A stretch of DNA of 64,000 nucleotides from Symbiodinium natans (lineage: Eukaryota; Sar; Dinophyceae; Suessiales; Symbiodiniaceae). The stretch covers positions 165,001-229,000 of the forward strand of contig CAJNDS010002842.1 of assembly GCA_905221605.1 (NCBI GenBank), read 5' to 3'. The notes below the pieces were generated by a model, which saw nothing but the letters and a program-made list of their open reading frames with translations, made no database searches and was not told the DNA's origin. Below, one piece after another: positions 54,201-63,200 of the stretch (its first letter is position 1; each line of letters opens with the position of its first letter). The position numbers and the translations under genes were made by a program.

Positions 54201-57200
54201 AGGGTATATAGGGGGGGATATAGGGTTTAGGGTTAAGGGTACCTCATTTCCTCATTCCCTACTAGCCAACAGTATGTTCTCGCTGGTTAGAGCTTAGGGC
54301 TTGTTGTTTCTTTCAATGGTTTATGGTGTAGGGTTTCGGGGTTCAAGGCTTAGGGTTTGCGTACTTTACCTTGAAGGTCTAGAGCTTAGGATGTTTTTTG
54401 GGTTTATGGTTTGAGGGTTAAGGTTTAAGGTTTAGGGGAGGATCTTAGGTGGTTGTAAGTAATTAGTGTTGCACGTTCCCTGACCAAGATCAGAACCCAG
54501 AGCTAATACGTATAGCCCCAGCTCATATCTACTCATCCAAGTTGGGTGCACGGGTCCAGGGCTTAGGCAAACCCTAAACCCTAAACCCTAAACCCTAAAC
54601 CCTAAACCCTAAACCCCATCAGAAGGGTTCTTAAGGGAGGGGGGGGGTTCATAGGGAGTCGGTACCTAGGGAACCTCAGAGAAGAGGAGTCTTATAGGGA
54701 ACCTGGGTCTACGTACACCCCTTGAACCCCCCGTAAGAAGCTGATCATTAGGGCCACAGATCTTAGGTCTAGAAGCCTTGCAGGGAGAGCCTTGTGGAGT
54801 TGAGGGGTTTAGGGCATTTTAGGGCCAATGCTGGGTTAGGGTCGTGGACCGTTTTTTGGAGTGTAAGGTGGAACCCCTCAAGTTCCGGACGTTGGGCCTT
54901 AAGAAGCTTCATGCTTGGATGTTCATGCCCTAAACCCTAAACCTTAAACCCTAAATCCTGGCCCACAAGCAGCGGCACATGGTCAGTTCTCTCGTTGGGG
55001 GAAGGGTGATATTCGGACCTAAGCATGGACCGTCAGTTAGTGGCCTAAGCACTACGGGTCCCCAGGGTTTAGGGTTTAGGGTTTAGGGTTTAGAGTGTAG
55101 GGTTTAGGGTTTAGGGACTTGTTGCCCAAGTAGCGGCAAGTAGCGCTTGGCCGCACTCGCGGGCTCAACCCCTACTGGCCCCAGCCCGAAAGGGTAAGAC
55201 CCAACCTAAATCCCGAAACTGCCAAGAGCACCACTGTCCATTTGCATGGGTGGTCGAGGCTTCGACCGAGGTCCCCAACCGAGCGTCTTCACAGAACAGT
55301 GAGGGAGGGCTGCCCGTACCTCACCTCACCAAGCCTGGTCGGGCCCGTCAAGCCACCCTCTCATGAAGCCCCCCCAAAAGAAGGGGACCCAGGCAAGGCC
55401 CCGACCCGCAATGAAAATGTTAAAATCGACGGTTTTTGGGCGCCCCTCATTTTACCACACGAAAGCCTCAAAAGCCCCACGAGCCACCAACGGGCTCCAG
55501 AACGCTTCAGGGCTTTTGGGACCCCGCCGCAGCAGGGGCACCTTTCCTCTTAGCATTCGGAAAGAAGTAAAAAGCAAGAAGGCCCCTTGAGGGGGATTTG
55601 GGGGCGTGAACCCTCAACCCTACATGAGAATAGTTTGGGTGGTTGGGGTGGGACTACATGCTAATGCAGCGGCTTCTCTTCTACACACCTAAACCCCAAA
55701 CCCTAAACCCCGAAACCCCTCAACCCCTCAACCCCCAAACCCTAAACCCCGAAACCCCTGAACCCTAAACCCCTAAACCCCTAAAGCCCTAAACCCCTGA
55801 AACCCCCTAAACCCCTAAAGCCCTAAACCCCTAGAGCCCTAAACCCCCTAAGCCCCTAAAGCCCTAAACCCCCTATACCCCCTAAACCCCTAACCCCCTA
55901 AACCCAAGCTGCGGAAGGCCTCTGGCTGGTCATTCAGGGCCTCTTAGATTCCTACAAGACGGTCCTGTGGATAGGCCTGGTCAAGCTGTGGGGGGGTGGG
56001 AGGGGGGGGGGGGAGGGCGGGCGGTGGGAGGGGGAGGGGAGAGTTTAAGGTTTAGGGTTTAGGGATAGGGTTTCGGGTTTAGGGTTTAGAGGGCTTCGGG
56101 GTGTAGGGTTTAGGGTTTGAGGGTTTTAGGGTTTAGGGTTCAGGTTTTCATATTGAGGACTTTGATTTTAGGGTCGGAGGGTTGTAGGGCTGCGAGGCTT
56201 CCAGGGTTGATTTATAGGTGCCTACAAGATCAAGGTGTTTAGAGTGTGTGAAGTCCGATATCTGCCGTAGACCGCTTCAATTTTCGGATTGAGGTTTTAG
56301 GGTTTACTCTTCGGGTTTAGGGTTTTGGGGCCCCTACCTGGTCCCTCGACCCTAAATCCCGCCAAAAAGCACAATGGAATCTGAGCCCCACGTCGCTTGA
56401 GCCCCAAGACTCCTTAGCCTAACCATGAAGTCTTCAAGGAATCACGGGCCCTCAGTATGGTCCCTTGCCCAGTATGGCCCTTGTTATGCATAGTGTATAT
56501 AAGGGTGCTGTAGCAAGGGACCCAAGATGAAGGGCCCATACTTGGGACTTTCAACATTCTACGGACCCCTACAATTTTTCAGGGGTTTAGGGTTTGGGGC
56601 CACTTTCTTCTTGTTTGCCAAAAGTGCCTTCTCTTCTTCTCAGGTTATACTGGCGCACCGAGGTCCTAAACCCTCAACGGAAGCTGCAGCCGCCACCCCA
56701 AACCCTAAACCCTAAATCCTAAACCCTAAACCCAAAACCCCGAAACCCTAAACCCTCTTTACTCCTCCCTGCAGCCTTCGCTGCGCCTCGGCTGATGCTG
56801 TGGTCAACCGTCGGCGAGACGCGCCAACTCTATCGGTAAACAAGGTTTAGGGTTTAGGGTCTAGGGTTTCGGGCTATCGGTAAACAAGGGTTTATGGTTT
56901 AGGGTCTAGGCTTTCGGGCTATCGGTAAACAAGGGTGTATGGTTTAGGGTCTAGGGTTTCGGGCTTGATCGGTCAGTGCTTATACCCCGGGGCCTAAGCG
57001 GGGACAGGCTGTTTTGGGTGGTTGGCTTTTGCTGGTTTTGGGGCAAGGGGGTTTGAAGATTTCAGGGCGGGGTCGGATTCTGAAGCCCAACCTTAAGCCC
57101 TAAACCCTAAACCCTGAACCCCCAAAAGGGGCCCTCTCGCCAGGGTTCAAGACTCAAGACTCAAGACACTTTAGGGCTTGCCCAAGTCTTATAGGGTCTA

Positions 57201-60200
57201 GGGCTTAGGGTTTAGGGTTCAGGGTTTAGGGTTTGGGGTTTAGGGTTTAGGGTTTGAAGTCGACGTCCCGAAGCGCCCCTCAGCCGGAGCTTCGAGCCCA
57301 GGTCCTTGTGGCAACTTGGGTTTAGGGTTTAGGGTTTAGGGTTTAGGGATTAGGGTTGCCCCTCAACCTCGGGATGTTCCCCCTTACACTAACAGCTCCT
57401 TAATGTGATAAGGATTTACGGTTTAGGGACTTTAGGGTTTAGGGTTCAGGGATTTGAGGGTTTAGGGTTTAGGGTTTAGGGATTTGAGGGTTTAGGGCTT
57501 AGGGTTTCGGGTTGTGTAATAGAGGGTGCTATAATCCCGACTAAGGAGCTGTTAGTATAAGGGGGAGCACCCCAACCTGAACGCCAAGAAAAGCAAGCTA
57601 TCATGGAAGGGATACCCCCTCAGCTGCCCTAAGATTATGGGGGTAACCATTCTAAAGGGCCCGGAGTATTCAGGGCATGTACCCCAAGGAGGGACCATAA
57701 CTTTGAGAAATGACCATGTACTCATTTTGAGGTATTTCTTTAAATGGATCCTGAACCTCAACTCCCGGCATATACTTGTCAGTTTTGGTTTAGGGTTTAG
57801 GGTTTAGGGCTTGGGGCTTGGGGCTTAGGGCTTAGGGCTTAGGGTTTAGGGTTTAGGGTTTAGGGTTTAGGGGTTCAGGGCTCAGAGCTTCGGGAACACC
57901 GAGGAATCGGCAACTTGTGGAAGACCTAGACCCTAAACCCTAAACCCTAAACCCTATAATCACCAAAGTAGCCAAGATGGCGATCTTTATCTTCTGCTTT
58001 GGGGCGGCACTCTGCGTTCTGGCGCCTGGGCTGGGAGGGGTTGGGGGATTTAGGGTTTAGGGTTTAGGGTTTAGGGTTTAGGGTTAGGGTTTAGGGTTTA
58101 GGGTTTAGGGTTTAGGGTTTAGGGTTTAGGGTTTAGGGTTTAGGGTTTAGGGTTTAGGGTTTAGGGTTTAGGGTCGGGTTTTTGGGTTTGATGGTTCAGG
58201 GAGAGATTGTTACCATTCATTTTTTGTTGAAGTACTGTGCGGCCATCATGTCTCGTGCATGTTAGTATTGCCGTGGAGGCTGCTCTGCATGCGTTTAGCC
58301 CTACTTGGAGGCTCATGGTACTTAGCAACCCAACGATAGCTGTACTTATGGCCCAATCATAGCCCGATTAGGGTACTTAAGGGCCTTATATGTGGGTTGT
58401 AACTACACGTAGAATGGGTTACTAAGTACCCTGAACCTCCAAGTAAACCCTAAACCCTTAACCCTTAACCCTAAACCCTAAGCCCTAAATAGGCCCAGGC
58501 CCAGAAGCCCCTTTACACGCTGATCCTGCCACCCTGTTAGCCGTGGTTTAGGGTTTAGGGTTTAGGGTTTAGGGGTTGAGGCTCCAAGCTTTCGGGTACG
58601 AACAAAATGGATGTTCGGGTTTTGGGTTCGGGGTTTGGTGATGCTGATTGTTGGTGAGTTTGCTTTCTGGCTTTAAGGCTCAAGTTTAGAGCACAGTGCC
58701 TGGGTGTTGCTTGTTCTTGCTGTCTAAAACCTAAACCCTCAACCCTCCGCACATGGTATCAGATTCAGTCCTAACACCAGAACTCTCAACTTGGGATTTA
58801 TACTTTAGGGTTAGGATTCACGGAGATAATTCCTCAACTCTATGCCTTAAACCCTAAACCCTCACCCTAAACCCCACAACCCGTTGCCAAGGGTGGTCAA
58901 GACCGGTTCGCCTTTGAGTACTGGCGCTTTGGCCTGCAGCTGCGTCCCAGATCCTTCCAAAAGAGCTTAAGGGTTTGGGGTTTGGGGGTTTAGGGTTGAG
59001 GGTTTGGGGTTTTAGGATGGCCTAGTCCTTCTTCGAGGGTTGTGGGTGTAGTCTCCACCTGGTTAAGCAACAAGCGCACTCTCCTGCCCTTAGTAGCTGA
59101 GTGAGCACACTTTACACTTTTTGGGATACTATAATCCCCTCTACAACTGAAAGTGCACACCTTTTTTGAGGCTTATGAACTCAGCAACTACGTGCAAAAT
59201 ATTGAGGGTCTCAGGGCCTCAGGTCGTAATGTTCCGAGGGAGAAGCCCCTATATGCAGCAAGCCCTGTATGCCTCGAACCTTAAGCCCTAAACCCTGCAA
59301 GCCGTAAACCCTTTTCTTCCCAATACCGAAAGCCCTAAGCTCTGTAAACCCCAAGTCCCCAATTCCACTCTATGCAGCCTTAAGCCTTAATTTAAAAAAC
59401 TCCAAGCTTCGTAAGCCCTAAAGCCTGTATGCCATAGCTACCCTAAACCCTAAACCCTAAACCCTAGTCCCTAAACCCTAAGCCCTAAACCCTAAGCCCT
59501 AAACCCTAAGCCCTAAACCCTAAACCCTACATCTGTAGCCTTGACCCTACAGACCCTCCAGCGCAGAATCACCTGAAGCCTTTCTCCAGGTACTTGGGGC
59601 ACATGTACCTCGGCTCAGTGCTGCGCGCCATGTTCACCAGTCTACAGGCAGGGTTTAGGGTTTAGGGTTTAGGGTTTAGGGTTTAGGGTTTAGGGTTTAG
59701 GGTTTTGGGTTTTGGGTTTTGGGTTTAGGGTTTAGGGTCTAGGGTTTAGGGTTTAGGGTTGAGGGTTTAGGGTTTAGGGTTTAGGGTTTAGGGTTTTCAG
59801 GGTTGCGTGTTCCGGGCTCCCCTTACCTGTCTGTTCGGGTCAGGATGTCTGGTAAACCTATCTAACCCGAATTCCTAAGCCCTAAACCCTAAGCCCCAAA
59901 CCCTAAACCCCAAACTCGCAACCCCTGAATCAAAAAGGGTCCCCCCCCCTTCTTTCGATTCAAGTAATGCGTATTCGGTTCAAGATTCAAGGTCCCCCCC
60001 CCCGCCCCCTGCACCATCCCAGCTTCTGTTTGCAGCTTTGGTTGGGTTCAGAGTTCAGGGCTCAGGGTTCAGGGTTCAGGGTTTAGGATTTAGGGTTTAG
60101 GGTTTGGGGCTGAGGGCTTAGGGTTTCGGGTTTATTAGCGCTTTTGTTGGGTACTTGGCGGCCTCCGAAGCTTCATGAGGACTTAAGGGTCTACAGGGCT

Positions 60201-63200
60201 TCAGAGTTTGAGGTTTAGGGTTTCGGGTTTAGTGTTTAGGGGGGGGGGGGGGGGCTTTAAGATGTTTCAAGGGTCTTTTACAGGGTTTTTTTCCGGAACC
60301 GGTTTTTTGACGGCCAAGTGGCCTTGTTCATGTGCAGAGCGCTTTTGAAAATCCCGCAATGAGGTCCCCCACCCCCACCGCGCCCTCCCCCAATGCCTTG
60401 TTCAGAGATTAGGTGAACATGATACCCTAACCCTAAATCCTAAACCCAAAACCCCAAACCAAGCATATCGGGTCGGCTAGCCCAGTCTTTCCCTTGTGGC
60501 CTTTTGGGTTCCAGGTCCCCCTTATCCAAAAGGTTACCTATATTAATGGGTTGAGGGTTTGGTGTTTGGGGTTTGGACCCGGCACCCTAAGCCCTCAACC
60601 CTCAACCCTCAACCCTAAACCCTCAACCCTATGGGGCTATGCCGGTAGGTTGCGACCTTCGACGACTGGGCAGACAGCATCGCACGTCCACTCTTTCAGG
60701 TGGCTTGCGCAGGTTTAAGAAAACACCCTGGGCCCTAGACCTAAACCCTGAACCCTGAACCCTAAACCCTAAACCCGAAACCCGAAACCCTCAACCCTAA
60801 ACCCTAAACCCTAAACCCTAAACCCTAAACCCTTACCTCTTAATTAACCCCCACAACCCTAAGCCCTAGAAGCTTGTTGCTGGCTTGTGAAGGCTTGTAG
60901 GGAAGTAGTGGTTGATGGGCCCGACACCCTAAAGCCCCCAGCCCTCCGTTTAGAGTTCAGGGTTTAGGGTTTGGGTTTTGCGGTTCAGGGTTTAGGGTTG
61001 GGGGGGGGTGGGGCGGGGGCTGGGGGTGGGGGGGGGGTGGGGGGGAGGGTTAGTTTTCTATGGTCGGTGCGTTTACGCGGTGCGTCCTCCATGAAAAAGT
61101 TGTGCACCGACCCCCCACCGCCCCCCCCCCCCCCCCACTTGGGGTGTAAGGGAGGGGGAGCCCCCCTCCCCCAAGACCAACCCTAAACCCTAAACCCTAA
61201 GGCTGCGTTTAGCCGGGTTTGGGCTCCTGAACCCCTAATCGCTGCGAGCCCGAGCATCCCACTCAGGTGGCGCCCACAGCGGGTCCGGTTCTCTTCCTGC
61301 TCATCTTCGCCAGCGCCCGAGTTCCGGGTTTCTTTCTGGGGTTGAGGGTTTGGGTCATGCCTGAGGTTGGGTTATGCCTGAGGTTGGGTTTTGGGTTTAG
61401 GTTTTAGGGATTAGGGTTTAGACTTCAGGGACAGCCTGAGATTAGCGTGAGTCTAAATCCATCTAAACCAATCATTCTGAAAGGAGAGAGACTCTTTCTT
61501 TGCCTCGGGAGGGGTGAACCTTTAACTTTGACCAGCTTAGGATTTCATCATTTCGGTGTTGCTTTAAGATATTTGGGTTCGGGGTTTAGGGTTTACTCTA
61601 GATTATGGTGCTACAACGGCCTCGTATAAGCATAGTTGGTGAACTCATCACTTGTATAACCCTTGGAAGCGCTTAATCCTCAGACCCTAAACCCGAAACC
61701 CTAAAACCCTAAACCCTAAACCCGAACCCTAAACCCGAAACTCGAAACCCGAAACCCGAAACCCGAACTGGTCTTGGGCAATGGCTTGAGACCTCGACCC
61801 TAGACTCGCCGCAGCTCCCTTTAAGCCCCCCCCACCCGAAACCATACGTTCAGGGTTTAGGGTTTAGGGTTTAGGGTTTAGGGTTTAGGGTTTAGGGTAC
61901 TTGGAGGTTCATGGTACTTAGTAACCCAATTAGGACTGTACTCATAACCCAACTATAACCCTACTAGGGTACTCAAGGGGCTTATAGGTTGTACACTTAT
62001 AATGGGCTACTAATTACTTGGTGCCCTGAACCTCCAAGTAGGACCAGTGCGGGCCTGAATATCATTTCTTGTGTAGGGGGTTGGGGGCTCAGGGTTGTTT
62101 TTAGCTCTTTTGTTTAGGGGTCTAGGGCTTAGCTATTCTGATTATTGTTTTTATTTTATTTTTTTTTTTTTTTTTTTTTTGGGGGGGGGGGGGTTGAGAG
62201 CTTAGGGAACGAAACCTGGATGCCCTGAACCATGACCGCTTCAGGGTTTGGGTTTAATGACGGTTTTGTCCTGTGAATTGGATGCGGATTTGGATGCTCG
62301 TCTTTGGGCGATAAATGTGGCTGCTGTGCTGGAGGTCTTGGCGGTTAGGACCATCTTTAGCTTAAATGATGTAGAGTTTGTTCATATCACTGTTCTGGTG
62401 AGTGATGTATCCTTATTTTTTCCGTCTGACTATTGGGAATGGTCTGGCGTAATCCATCTGCCGGTAGACACTTTGCCGTCTTGCAGGGCTGCCAAGTGCG
62501 GCGGGTTTGACACTGAGAGCTGCTGCTGGCTGTTTAGGGTTTAGGGTTTAGGGTTTAGGGTTTAGGGTTTAGGGTTTAGGGTTTAGGGTTTCCTGCTGCA
62601 AGGGCATCTGGTGATGCGGCAGCTGGAGTGGGAGTGCTGCATTTGCCTGACACGGGTATCTGATCAGGCCAGTATCTGCAGCTCCCCCGGCCTCTTGAAG
62701 GGAATTCCAAGAAGGAGGCGTTTAAACATCGCAAGGCAAGCTACAGCGATGTTTGACTCATCAAGTTTAAAGCCTTTTTTCAACTAAACCCCGAACTAAC
62801 CCTACATACTAAACCGTAACCCGACACCCTAAACTTGAAACCCTAAACCCTAAACCCTAAACCCTAAACCCTAAACCCTAAACCCTAAACCTAAACCCTA
62901 AACCCTAAACCCTAAACCCCAAGCCCTAAACCCTAAACCCTAAACCACCAGGCCTAAACCATCGCGTGCGCAGGTCGTCAGCTTCGGCACCCTCAACATC
63001 TTGGTGGCGGTGCCTCGGCTGAAGCCGTACGCCCCAGAAGTACGAAAACGTTCAGGGTTTAGGGTTTAGGGTTTAGGGTTAAGATAAATCAAAGGCCTCC
63101 GTTAGAAATCTCTGCGTGCCTCGCACATGGATCGTCCGCAGGACCACTTGCATAGACCTCCAAACCCCTAAACCCCAAACCCCCTAAACCCCTAATCCCC

